NCBI GenBank assembly: GCA_046594885.1
Contig: JBKJRD010000059.1
Span: 1 to 30,884, forward strand
Source of the DNA: Methylotenera_A sp046594885
GTDB lineage: Bacteria > Pseudomonadota > Gammaproteobacteria > Burkholderiales > Methylophilaceae
DNA length: 30,884 nucleotides
Direction of reading: 5' to 3'
Both the position numbers and the translations under genes were made by a program. Positions 23,580-30,871 of this stretch are shown in pieces; the stretch's first letter is position 1, and every line of letters starts with the position of its first letter. The notes below the pieces were generated by a model. That model worked only from the letters and a program-made list of their open reading frames with translations, was not told the origin of the DNA and did not search any database.

Positions 23580-25172
23580 ATGAGTACAACAACGGTAGCA
23601 CATGATGAAGCGCATCATGATCATCCATCGGGCATTATGCGTTGGCTGACAACAACGAATCACAAAGATATTGGTACGATGTACTTAACCTTTTCTTTGG
23701 TGATGTTTTTAGTAGGCGGTGCCATGGTGTTAGCCATTCGAGCCGAATTGTTCCAGCCAGGTTTGCAATTAATGAATCCTGATTTTTACAATCAATTGAT
23801 TGGTGTGCATGCATTGATTATGATTTTCGCAGCATTAATGCCAGCAGCGACTGGTTTTGCTAACTGGATGATTCCACTGCAAATTGGTGCGCCAGATATG
23901 GCTTTGCCACGTTTAAACAACTGGGGTTTCTGGCTGTTGCCACCTTCAGCAATTCTATTAACATTACCCTTTACGCTGGCGTTGTTTGGTATCGGTGACG
24001 GCGCAATTGCAACAGGTTGGACGTTTTATCCGCCATTGTCTGTACAAGGCGGCATTGGCGTTGACTTTGCCATTTTTGCAGTGCATTTGCTGGGTATTTC
24101 TTCGGTAATGGGTTCAATTAATATTATCGTAACTTTATTTAACATGCGCGCGCCTGGCATGACGTTAATGAAAATGCCAATGTTTGCATGGGGTTGGCTA
24201 ATTACTGCATTCCTGTTAGTTGCAACTATTCCTGTTTTAGCAGGCGCAGTTACCATGCTATTAACAGATCGTCATTTCGGTACGCACTTTTTTGATGCGG
24301 CTGGCGGTGGCGACCCGATTATGTTCCAACATTTATTCTGGTTCTTTGGTCACCCAGAGGTTTATATTTTGTTATTGCCAGTATGGGGTTTCATTCCACA
24401 AATTCTACAAACATTCTCACGCAAACCAATGTACGGCTATAAAGCACAAGTTTACTCACTATGGGCAATTGGCGCGCTAGCTGTGGTTGTGTGGGCGCAT
24501 CACTTCTTTACTGCAGGCATGCCAGTGCCAGCGCTACTTTACTTTATGTATAGCACCATGGCCATTTCATTGCCGTTAGCTGTATTGTTCTTCTGCTGGA
24601 TTAAAACCATGTGGAAAGGCTCAATGACATTTGAAACACCCATGTTATTTGCTGTAGGTTGGATTATCTTATTCGGTATTGGCGGCCTTACAGGTTTAGT
24701 ATTGGCCGACGTTGCTGCTGATGCGCAATATCACAACAGCTATTTTGTTGTAGCGCATTTCCACTACACATTATTTGCTGGCGGTATCATGGGTATTATG
24801 GCTGGTGTGTATTACTGGTTGCCAAAAATGACTGGTAATATGTACGATGAAACTTTGGGTAAATGGCATTTCTGGTTAACTGCAATTTCATTTAACCTAA
24901 CATTTATCCCGCAATTCTTTGTTGGCTTGGCTGGTATGCCGCGCCGTATTCCAGACTATGCATTGCAATTTGCTGAATTCAATATGATTTCATCTATCGC
25001 AGCGTTTGCGCTGGGTTTATCACAATTGTTATTCGTTTATGTCATTATTAAATGCGTAAAAGGGGGCAAAAAAGCGACAGACAAAGTCTGGGAAGGTGCA
25101 GAAGGTTTGGAGTGGACGCTTTCATCACCACCGCCTTATCATAGCTTCACTGAGCAGCCAGTTATTAAATAA
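23580..25172 (+). CDS. coxA: Cytochrome c oxidase subunit I (aa3 type)
   Basis: A 530-residue catalytic subunit with 12 membrane helices that holds heme a and the heme a3-CuB site where oxygen is reduced. Landmarks are WLTTTNHKDIGTMYL, INIIVTLFNMRAPGM, FWFFGHPEVYILLLPVWGFI (CuB His and the cross-linked Tyr), WAHHFFTAGMPV (the two other CuB His) and YFVVAHFHYTLFAGGIMG (heme ligands). The Glu of GHPEVY marks the proton path typical of A-type oxidases. The ATG has AGGAG six bases upstream. A wobble-rich terminator follows, and the cluster goes on after it. Confidence 0.97.
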   Translation: MSTTTVAHDEAHHDHPSGIMRWLTTTNHKDIGTMYLTFSLVMFLVGGAMVLAIRAELFQPGLQLMNPDFYNQLIGVHALIMIFAALMPAATGFANWMIPLQIGAPDMALPRLNNWGFWLLPPSAILLTLPFTLALFGIGDGAIATGWTFYPPLSVQGGIGVDFAIFAVHLLGISSVMGSINIIVTLFNMRAPGMTLMKMPMFAWGWLITAFLLVATIPVLAGAVTMLLTDRHFGTHFFDAAGGGDPIMFQHLFWFFGHPEVYILLLPVWGFIPQILQTFSRKPMYGYKAQVYSLWAIGALAVVVWAHHFFTAGMPVPALLYFMYSTMAISLPLAVLFFCWIKTMWKGSMTFETPMLFAVGWIILFGIGGLTGLVLADVAADAQYHNSYFVVAHFHYTLFAGGIMGIMAGVYYWLPKMTGNMYDETLGKWHFWLTAISFNLTFIPQFFVGLAGMPRRIPDYALQFAEFNMISSIAAFALGLSQLLFVYVIIKCVKGGKKATDKVWEGAEGLEWTLSSPPPYHSFTEQPVIK

Positions 25173-25182
25173 TGACTATCGG

Positions 25183-25208
25183 AAAAGCCTGAGTACGCTT
25201 GGGTTTTT
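25183..25208 (+). terminator. Possible terminator or attenuator after coxA
   Basis: AAAAGCCTGAG pairs with CTTGGGTTTTT through several G-U pairs around a TACG loop and ends in five T residues. It may lower expression of the assembly genes relative to coxBA. Confidence 0.55.
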
Positions 25209-25232
25209 CTATACAATGAAAGTATTTGGTAG

Positions 25233-25346
25233 ATGGAAAATCAAGAAACAGCAAGACGTAACAGAAGTAAAAAAATAGCTTTGATATTTGGGCTAGTAGC
25301 AGTTTTGTGGTACGTGGTATCGATGTTCACAATATGGAACCTGTAA
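25233..25346 (+). CDS. Small cytochrome oxidase assembly-type protein (37 residues)
   Basis: A very short gene that gives a 37-residue peptide. A basic N-terminus (MENQETARRNRSKK) is followed by one membrane helix (IALIFGLVAVLWYVVSMF) and TIWNL. Its position between coxA and ctaG and its layout match the tiny 'cytochrome oxidase small assembly protein' annotated in other betaproteobacteria. It overlaps the ctaG start by 13 bases in another frame, as expected for coupled translation. No good ribosome binding site is visible. An alternative 20-residue frame from ATG 25216 has no membrane helix and is less likely. Confidence 0.7.
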   Translation: MENQETARRNRSKKIALIFGLVAVLWYVVSMFTIWNL

Positions 25347-25906
25347 ATAATCCAGATCCAACCAAGCCGAAAACAAAGGCAGAGCTTAAAACTGCTAATG
25401 CTAAATTAGCAAAAAAAATGGTTTGGGTAGCAGCAGGTTCTTTATTATTCGCTTTTGCGTTAGTGCCTTTATATGATGTTTTGTGTAGTGTTACCGGTTT
25501 AAATGGCAAAACAGACAATACTGCATCAACGCTAACTAAAGCCAAGCTTGATACAAGCAGAAATGTTACCGTGCAATTTACGTCGGCAGTGATGCCAGGT
25601 TTAGGTTGGAATTTCCATCCAAAGCAAGCCAGTATTACGCTGCATCCAGGCAAGATTGAAACGGTGTTATTTGAAGCCAAAAATATCACCAGCCAAGTAG
25701 TGGTTGGGCAGGCAATTCCTAGTGTAACGCCTGGTATTGCATCCGTTTATTTAAAAAAAGTAGAATGTTTTTGTTTTGTGAATCAAAGCTTAAAGCCAGG
25801 TGAAACAAAAATAATGCCGTTGCGTTTTTTTATAGACCCAGCACTGCCAAAAGATGTCAGTGAAATGACCCTGTCATATTCATTTTTTGAGGCAACAAAA
25901 AAATAG
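25334..25906 (+). CDS. ctaG: Cytochrome c oxidase assembly protein CtaG (Cox11 type)
   Basis: A 190-residue copper chaperone that delivers copper to CuB of subunit I. It has a short cytoplasmic N-terminus, one membrane helix (about 29-50, MVWVAAGSLLFAFALVPLY), then a periplasmic immunoglobulin-like domain. Copper-binding C145 and C147 are in VECFCFVNQ, and the conserved Cys after the helix is C51 (DVLCSVTG). MPLRFFIDPALPKDV and LSYSFFE close the family pattern. The ATG at 25334 is preferred over a TTG-type extension to 25307, because it begins a normal Cox11 N-terminus inside the end of the small ORF. Confidence 0.94.
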   Translation: MEPVNNPDPTKPKTKAELKTANAKLAKKMVWVAAGSLLFAFALVPLYDVLCSVTGLNGKTDNTASTLTKAKLDTSRNVTVQFTSAVMPGLGWNFHPKQASITLHPGKIETVLFEAKNITSQVVVGQAIPSVTPGIASVYLKKVECFCFVNQSLKPGETKIMPLRFFIDPALPKDVSEMTLSYSFFEATKK

Positions 25907-25960
25907 ATGACCTGTTAAAACGGGTTAAGTATGAAATAATTTGCAACATAAAAAGGGAGT

Positions 25961-25985
25961 TTGTATCGCCCACAAAGCGATACAA
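25961..25985 (+). repeat. Nine-base-pair hairpin between ctaG and coxC
   Basis: TTGTATCGC pairs perfectly with GCGATACAA around a seven-base loop CCACAAA. No T-run follows. TATAAT at 25989-25994 comes four bases later but lacks a good -35. It may protect the coxC mRNA or mark an internal promoter region. Confidence 0.5.
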
Positions 25986-26031
25986 CGTTATAATTTAAGT
26001 AGTTAAAATTTAGGTGCTCGGGAGTAAAAGA

Positions 26032-26913
26032 ATGGCAACACATTCAGAAAATCAATATTATGTTCCGCACGGTAGTATTTATCCGTCAATATTATCAGTA
26101 GGTCTTTTGTCACTTGCATCGGGCTTCATTTTCAATATGAATAATTTGCACTTTGGCAAATGGATGATGTATCTAGGCGCGGCTATTATTATCACCATGG
26201 TATTTAAATGGATGGGTACGGTCATTAGCGAAAGCATTACAGGTCAATACAAAAGTTGGGAAGATAAATCTTTCCGTATTGGAATGATTGTTTTTATCTG
26301 CTCCGAAGTTGCTTTTTTTGCGGCATTTTTTGGTGCCTTATTCTATATGCGTATTTTATCAGTACCAGATTTAGCTGGATACGATACAGACATCACCCCC
26401 TATAAAGACTTTCTCAGTACATGGCCATCATTAGGTCCAGGCGGCAATGTACTCGGTACTAATTATGTGCCAGCAGCAGACTTTAAACCCATGCACTGGA
26501 ATGGCTTGCCATTAATTAACACTATTTTGTTGTTAAGTTCTGGTGCAACTATAACTTGGGCGCATTGGGGTCTAATTAAGAATAATCGTAAGCAATTAGT
26601 GATTGGTATGGCATTAACCGTTTTGTTGGGTATTGCTTTCTTGGCATGCCAAGCGATGGAATATCATGAGGCCTACACTGAAATGGGTTTGACTTTAGCC
26701 AGTGGTGCTTATGGCGCAACGTTCTTTATGTTAACTGGCTTTCATGGTTTTCATGTGCTGCTTGGTACAACCATGTTGATTGTCATATTGATCCGCTGCA
26801 TGAAGGGCCACTTTACACCTGAGCACCACTTTGGTTTTGAAGGTGTTGCTTGGTATTGGCATTTTGTAGATGTGGTATGGCTGGGCTTGTTTATATTTGT
26901 ATATATGCTGTAA
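26032..26913 (+). CDS. coxC: Cytochrome c oxidase subunit III
   Basis: A 293-residue membrane subunit with seven helices that stabilises the catalytic core. Landmarks are YYVPHGSIYPSILSVGLLSL, RIGMIVFICSEVAFFAAFFG (the Glu-containing helix), WNGLPLINTILLLSSGATIT, ACQAMEYHEAY, GFHGFHVLLGTTMLIV and FEGVAWYWHFVDVVWLGLFI. The loop between helices near residues 105-150 is longer than in alphaproteobacterial CoxC, as is usual for beta forms. The ATG at 26032 has GGGAG upstream. A strong symmetric terminator follows, so coxC ends a transcript. Confidence 0.96.
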   Translation: MATHSENQYYVPHGSIYPSILSVGLLSLASGFIFNMNNLHFGKWMMYLGAAIIITMVFKWMGTVISESITGQYKSWEDKSFRIGMIVFICSEVAFFAAFFGALFYMRILSVPDLAGYDTDITPYKDFLSTWPSLGPGGNVLGTNYVPAADFKPMHWNGLPLINTILLLSSGATITWAHWGLIKNNRKQLVIGMALTVLLGIAFLACQAMEYHEAYTEMGLTLASGAYGATFFMLTGFHGFHVLLGTTMLIVILIRCMKGHFTPEHHFGFEGVAWYWHFVDVVWLGLFIFVYML

Positions 26914-26922
26914 GTTGACATC

Positions 26923-26957
26923 ACAAAAAGGGCGATGCAATGCATCGCCCTTTTTGT
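26923..26957. terminator. Symmetric two-way terminator between coxC and the DUF2909 gene
   Basis: A perfect 35-base palindrome, ACAAAAAGGGCGATGCA-A-TGCATCGCCCTTTTTGT, with an A-run on one side and a T-run on the other. It ends coxC on the plus strand and the small gene on the minus strand. Confidence 0.92.
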
Positions 26958-26971
26958 TTTAACGCAGAAAG

Positions 26972-27172
26972 TTAAAGTGCATGACCTAGCTTTCCAAAGT
27001 ATGCAGCAACAATTAATGCAATAAACAATGCAATTGACAAGCCAATACGCAGCGTCAAAGCCTTAACAGTACGGTCGCTACCCGATTTATCTTTGTTTAA
27101 AAAAAATAAAGCTGAAAATAAACTGCCCAAAATAATCATTAAAACTAATACGACTGCAATTTTTATAAACAT
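26972..27172 (-). CDS. Twin transmembrane protein (DUF2909 family)
   Basis: A 66-residue protein made of two membrane helices (about 3-25 and 42-61) joined by a short basic loop (LNKDKSGSDRTVKALTLRIG). The RTVKALTLRIGLSIALF segment is the DUF2909 'twin transmembrane' signature seen in beta and gamma cox clusters. It is the only gene in the cluster on the minus strand, placed convergent to coxC and divergent from the SURF1 gene. I take the ATG at 27172; a TTG four codons upstream is possible. The role is unknown, but its recurrent position suggests oxidase assembly. Confidence 0.82.
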   Translation of the reverse strand: MFIKIAVVLVLMIILGSLFSALFFLNKDKSGSDRTVKALTLRIGLSIALFIALIVAAYFGKLGHAL

Positions 27173-27223
27173 TAATTTGTCCAAATGAAGTTGATTAATA
27201 ATTATGCGACGGGTCTAATATAA

Positions 27224-27982
27224 ATGCAATTTAGATTTCTAAATGTAGAATTCAAGCCGACATTGTTTGGCACATTGCTCACACTTATTAGCATTCCAGT
27301 TTTTATCAAGCTGGGCTATTGGCAATATGATAAAGCCGCGTTGAAGCAAAAAATTCAAGCTAATTTTGCACACAAAAATGCAAAACAGATCCCAAACTTA
27401 AAAGACTATTTATCCAATTCAGAGCGTTTGGAATTTAAAAAAGTTGAGGTGGAAGGCGAGTACGATTCTACATATCAGATATTGATTGATAATAAAGTAG
27501 AAAACAGTTTGGCAGGTTACCATGTCGTTACGCCACTTAAAATAAAAAATACGGATACTTATGTTTTAATTAACCGCGGTTGGATACAAGGACATCAAAC
27601 ACGGGATGAATTACCCGTTTTTGATACCCCCAAAGGAGCTTTGAAAATACAGGGCATGGCATGGTTGCCAACTGAGAAAATATTCACTTTAGAAAAAAAT
27701 GTATCAATAGAACAAAGCGCACAAGTTGCAGCTAAAAATGCACAGTGGCAGCTGGTTTGGCAAAATTTGGATATGCAGAAGTATGTTAAATCGGCACCTA
27801 TTAAGATATTGCCTGTCATTGTGAAGCTAGATAGTAAAAGCACGGCAGGTGGATTTGTTCGTAACTGGGAAATGTCTGCCGACCGTATCGTGACGCACTT
27901 AGGCTATGCTTACCAGTGGTTTGGATTCGCGTTTGCGGCCTTGGCCATTTATTTGTATTTAAGTTTCAAAAAATTAAATTAG
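27224..27982 (+). CDS. SURF1 family oxidase assembly protein
   Basis: A 252-residue protein with one helix at each end (about 12-30 and 232-247) and a periplasmic domain between, the SURF1 layout. Family motifs are FKPTLFGTLLTLISIPVFIK with LGYWQYDKA, VEGEYDSTYQILIDNKV, GYHVVTPLKI, YVLINRGWIQG, WQNLDMQKY and the C-terminal HLGYAYQWFGFAFAALAIYL. SURF1 helps insert heme a into subunit I. Its start is 52 bases from that of the divergent DUF2909 gene, so a promoter probably lies in that gap. Confidence 0.93.
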   Translation: MQFRFLNVEFKPTLFGTLLTLISIPVFIKLGYWQYDKAALKQKIQANFAHKNAKQIPNLKDYLSNSERLEFKKVEVEGEYDSTYQILIDNKVENSLAGYHVVTPLKIKNTDTYVLINRGWIQGHQTRDELPVFDTPKGALKIQGMAWLPTEKIFTLEKNVSIEQSAQVAAKNAQWQLVWQNLDMQKYVKSAPIKILPVIVKLDSKSTAGGFVRNWEMSADRIVTHLGYAYQWFGFAFAALAIYLYLSFKKLN

Positions 27983-28014
27983 GCTAAAGATTAGTTAAAA
28001 AGGCGAGGTAGATG

Positions 28015-28626
28015 ATGCAAACAAAGCAAGCAAGTAATGACTATCATAATAGTCAGCGTAAGGGCAGAGCAGTGTTTTTGATGATGCTGACTTTTTTTGT
28101 GGTGCCAATTATTGCGGTTGTATTAATGTTTAAATATGACTTTAAGCCGACAGGTGAAAGTCGTGGTGAGCTTGTTGTGCCGCCAAGATTAATCCAAACC
28201 ACAGCCACGCTGAAAGATAGTGATGGACATGACAGTAGCCATTTTTGGCATGAAAAATGGAGCATGGTCTATATTGCAGATATTTGTGACGTTAACTGCA
28301 TGGCAAAGTTAAGAGACATGCGTCAAATTCACGTTTCCATGTACAAAGATATTCCACGCACACAACGTGTGCTGATCACGAATACGCAAGATATTGCGAC
28401 TATAAAAAAAGACTTCCCCGATTTAACGATTATTAATCAACCTACAACTGATATCAGCACATTAAGTCAGCAATTCAATATTGGCAACAAAATAGCGATG
28501 CAATCTAATAGACTGTATTTTGTAGATCCACTAGGGCATATTATGATGAGTTATCCTGCAAGTGCAGCGGCAACCGATATACGAAAAGATTTAGCGCGAT
28601 TATTAAGATACTCTTGGGCGGCATAA
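28015..28626 (+). CDS. SCO-like thioredoxin-fold protein of the cox cluster
   Basis: A 203-residue protein with one N-terminal membrane helix (about 20-39) and a periplasmic thioredoxin-like domain. The SCO-type CxxxC is present as C91-D-V-N-C95 after WSMVYIADI. The late strand NRLYFVDPLGHIMMSYP matches the SCO region YLxDPxG. The His that normally precedes that strand and completes the copper site is Gln163 here (MQSNRLYF), so copper binding may differ. Such proteins are often listed simply as 'transmembrane protein' between surf1 and ctaA. The second of two adjacent ATGs has better spacing from the upstream GAGG. ctaA starts immediately after the stop. Confidence 0.75.
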   Translation: MQTKQASNDYHNSQRKGRAVFLMMLTFFVVPIIAVVLMFKYDFKPTGESRGELVVPPRLIQTTATLKDSDGHDSSHFWHEKWSMVYIADICDVNCMAKLRDMRQIHVSMYKDIPRTQRVLITNTQDIATIKKDFPDLTIINQPTTDISTLSQQFNIGNKIAMQSNRLYFVDPLGHIMMSYPASAAATDIRKDLARLLRYSWAA

Positions 28627-29628
28627 ATGTTGTTTAGACGATTAGCAATGTTGGGCGCAATAATGGCCTTATGTGTGGTTGTGTTAGGCGCTTACGTGCG
28701 CCTGACAGATGCAGGTTTAGGCTGCCCCGACTGGCCCGGCTGTTATGGCACGTTGTCAGTGCCAGAAAGCGAAGCTGCGATTCAGCAAGCGCAAACTATT
28801 TATCCTGATAGCATTATTGAAACAGGCAAGGCTTGGAGGGAAATGTTGCACCGCTATTTAGCAGGTACTTTAGGCTTAGTGGTGTTGGTGTTATTTATTT
28901 TGGCTTGGAAAAATGCACGTCAATATCCGCACAATATTAAAGTATCACCTTGGCTCACCACTGCGCTGCTTGCCATCATTGTGTTCCAAGCGGCGTTGGG
29001 GATGTGGACAGTGACCATGCTGCTTAAACCAGTGATTGTGAGCGCACATTTAATTGGTGGGATGACAACGCTGGGATTATTAACATGGATTGCACATCGA
29101 AACTGGGGTCAATATGCATCTAATACACTGCAAAGCAGCAGCTTTAAAATGTTCATTCGTCTAGGGTTGGTCGTTTTATTTATGCAGATATTTTTGGGCG
29201 GCTGGACTAGCACGAATTACGCAGCGCTAGCGTGTACTGACTTTCCTACTTGTCATGGCGTATGGATACCTGAGATGGATTTCAAAGATGCTTTTCATCT
29301 AGTGCGCGAATTAGGACAAAGCGCAGATGGCGGCAATTTAACACTGGCATCATTAACAGCCATTCAGTGGACGCATCGCATAGGTGCAATCATTAGCTTG
29401 ATTTATTTGGGTTTTTTAGCCTTAAATAGTTTAAAATACGCGCAATTAAAAAACCTGAGCCTAGCATTAATTGCTGTGCTCATTGCGCAAATTAGCCTTG
29501 GTATTGCCAATTTAGTGTTGCATTTGCCACTGGTATTGGCTGCAGCTCACAATTTAGGTGCGGCATTGTTGGTCATCATACTGGTGATTTTTAATTCAAA
29601 GATTACTGGCAGCAAGGTTAAACCGTAA
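28627..29628 (+). CDS. ctaA: Heme A synthase (CtaA/COX15)
   Basis: A 333-residue eight-helix membrane enzyme that oxidises the C8 methyl of heme O to the formyl group of heme A. The four conserved His ligands are visible: H75 (MLHRYLAG), H141 (SAHLIGG), H250 (WTHRIGA) and H308 (AAHNLGA). Two cysteine pairs on the periplasmic loops are C33/C39 (GCPDWPGCYG) and C203/C209 (ACTDFPTCHG), as in the Cys-containing class. It begins right after the SCO-like gene and is followed by ctaB after about 43 bases, so heme O and heme A synthesis are made together. Confidence 0.95.
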   Translation: MLFRRLAMLGAIMALCVVVLGAYVRLTDAGLGCPDWPGCYGTLSVPESEAAIQQAQTIYPDSIIETGKAWREMLHRYLAGTLGLVVLVLFILAWKNARQYPHNIKVSPWLTTALLAIIVFQAALGMWTVTMLLKPVIVSAHLIGGMTTLGLLTWIAHRNWGQYASNTLQSSSFKMFIRLGLVVLFMQIFLGGWTSTNYAALACTDFPTCHGVWIPEMDFKDAFHLVRELGQSADGGNLTLASLTAIQWTHRIGAIISLIYLGFLALNSLKYAQLKNLSLALIAVLIAQISLGIANLVLHLPLVLAAAHNLGAALLVIILVIFNSKITGSKVKP

Positions 29629-29671
29629 CGCGCGGTTACAACCAAGTTAAACGAAATAAAGTGAGTATGAA

Positions 29672-30583
29672 TTGAGTCACAAAACGAATTTAAACACGGT
29701 GAGCCATTTGCAGGCCTTTACAACAAGTTTTAAAAACTTTTACGCCTTGTGTAAGCCGCGCGTAACCATGCTCATTGTGTTTACCGCAATTATTGGTATG
29801 TTTTTGGCAACACCCGGCATGGTGCCATGGCCGCTATTGTTAGCAACAACCGTTGGCATTGCTTTTGCATCAGGCGCTGCCGCGGCATTTAATTGTTTAA
29901 TTGAACATAAAATAGATGCTGTGATGGCGCGCACGCGTGGCAGGCCGTTGCCAACAGGTCAAGTTTCACACGTCGAAACAATGATTTTTGCCACCTTGTT
30001 GGGCAGCACAGGCTTATTGATTTTATATCTATTTGTTAACCCATTAACCATGTGGCTAACTTTTGCCACTTTTGTAGGTTATGCCGTTATCTATACCATT
30101 TTTTTAAAGCCAGCAACGCCCATGAACATCGTTATTGGCGGTGCGTCTGGCGCAATGCCGCCGATACTGGGTTGGGCGGCTGTCAATAATACAATTTCAC
30201 CAGAATCATTAATCATGTTCCTGATTATTTTTGCGTGGACACCACCACATTTTTGGGCATTAGCATTATATAGACGTGAAGAATATGCCAAAGTAGGCAT
30301 GCCTATGTTGCCAGTGACGCATGGCGAAGCATTTACACTTTTGCATATTTTGTTGTATACCGTGATTTTAGTAGTAGTTTCGATCATGCCATTTGGGCTA
30401 GGTATGAGCGGTTTAATTTACTTGGTTTCTGCCATTTTATTAAACGCAGTATTTTTATGGTATGTGATTAGTTTATATCGACATTATTCAGATGATCTGG
30501 CTAAAGCTACGTTCAAATATTCAATACTATACTTAACACTTATTTTTGCTGCATTATTGGTCGATCATTACTGGAGGCTCTAG
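29672..30583 (+). CDS. ctaB: Protoheme IX farnesyltransferase (CtaB/CyoE)
   Basis: A 303-residue UbiA-family prenyltransferase with about nine membrane helices that adds a farnesyl group to heme B to give heme O. The family pattern is clear: ALCKPRVTMLIVFTAIIGMF, the first Asp-rich site in AAFNCLIEHKIDAVMARTRG followed by RPLPTGQ, GASGAMPPILGWAAV, FAWTPPHFWALALYRREEYA and VGMPMLPVTHG. The start appears to be TTG at 29672. It overlaps the stop of a two-codon ORF (ATG AAT TGA at 29667), and no other Met fits before the conserved CKPRVT. Confidence 0.94.
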   Translation: MSHKTNLNTVSHLQAFTTSFKNFYALCKPRVTMLIVFTAIIGMFLATPGMVPWPLLLATTVGIAFASGAAAAFNCLIEHKIDAVMARTRGRPLPTGQVSHVETMIFATLLGSTGLLILYLFVNPLTMWLTFATFVGYAVIYTIFLKPATPMNIVIGGASGAMPPILGWAAVNNTISPESLIMFLIIFAWTPPHFWALALYRREEYAKVGMPMLPVTHGEAFTLLHILLYTVILVVVSIMPFGLGMSGLIYLVSAILLNAVFLWYVISLYRHYSDDLAKATFKYSILYLTLIFAALLVDHYWRL

Positions 30584-30601
30584 CTTACAGTGTTACTTTA
30601 A

Positions 30602-30678
30602 TGGTGCGCCCGGCGGGAGTCGAACCCACGACCTTTGGCTTCGGAAACCAACACTCTATCCAGCTGAGCTACGGGCGC
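30602..30678 (-). tRNA. tRNA-Arg (anticodon CCG)
   Basis: On the minus strand a 77-base cloverleaf: acceptor stem GCGCCCG/CGGGCGC, D arm GCTCAGCTGGATAGAGT, anticodon stem TTGGT/GCCAA (outer pairs T-A, T-A, G-C) with loop TTCCGAA, T arm GGGTTCGACTCCC, and an encoded CCA. It ends about 18 bases from the ctaB stop. Confidence 0.96.
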
Positions 30679-30811
30679 TTGTGATGGCGCATTATATCAA
30701 AGCAAGCAATATTAAGATAATGTGTATGCAGATGGTCTTAAATTAAGTATTACTTTTAAAGTTTTATACGCAAAACAGGCGAGTAAGCTTTTAACCTTGA
30801 TTGCGAGTAGG

Positions 30812-30817
30812 TATAAT
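30812..30817 (+). promoter_or_regulatory. Candidate -10 box of the last gene
   Basis: TATAAT lies 55 bases before the ATG at 30872. The best -35 at 17 bases (TTTTAA, 30789) is poor. The 190 bases between tRNA-Arg and the gene hold nothing else I can support. Confidence 0.35.
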
Positions 30818-30871
30818 TGTGCTACACAAAATTATAATTAAATTATTTTTAATATTTAGGGATTAAAAGCA

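Noticed and set aside
25327..25689. 120-residue minus-strand frame opposite ctaG
   Set aside because: It is a shadow of a conserved Cox11 gene, with no ribosome binding site or recognisable domain.
30546..30746. A 66-residue open frame with APGGSRTHDLWLRKPTLYPA
   Set aside because: It is the antisense of tRNA-Arg(CCG). This translated tRNA sequence is a well-known false protein.
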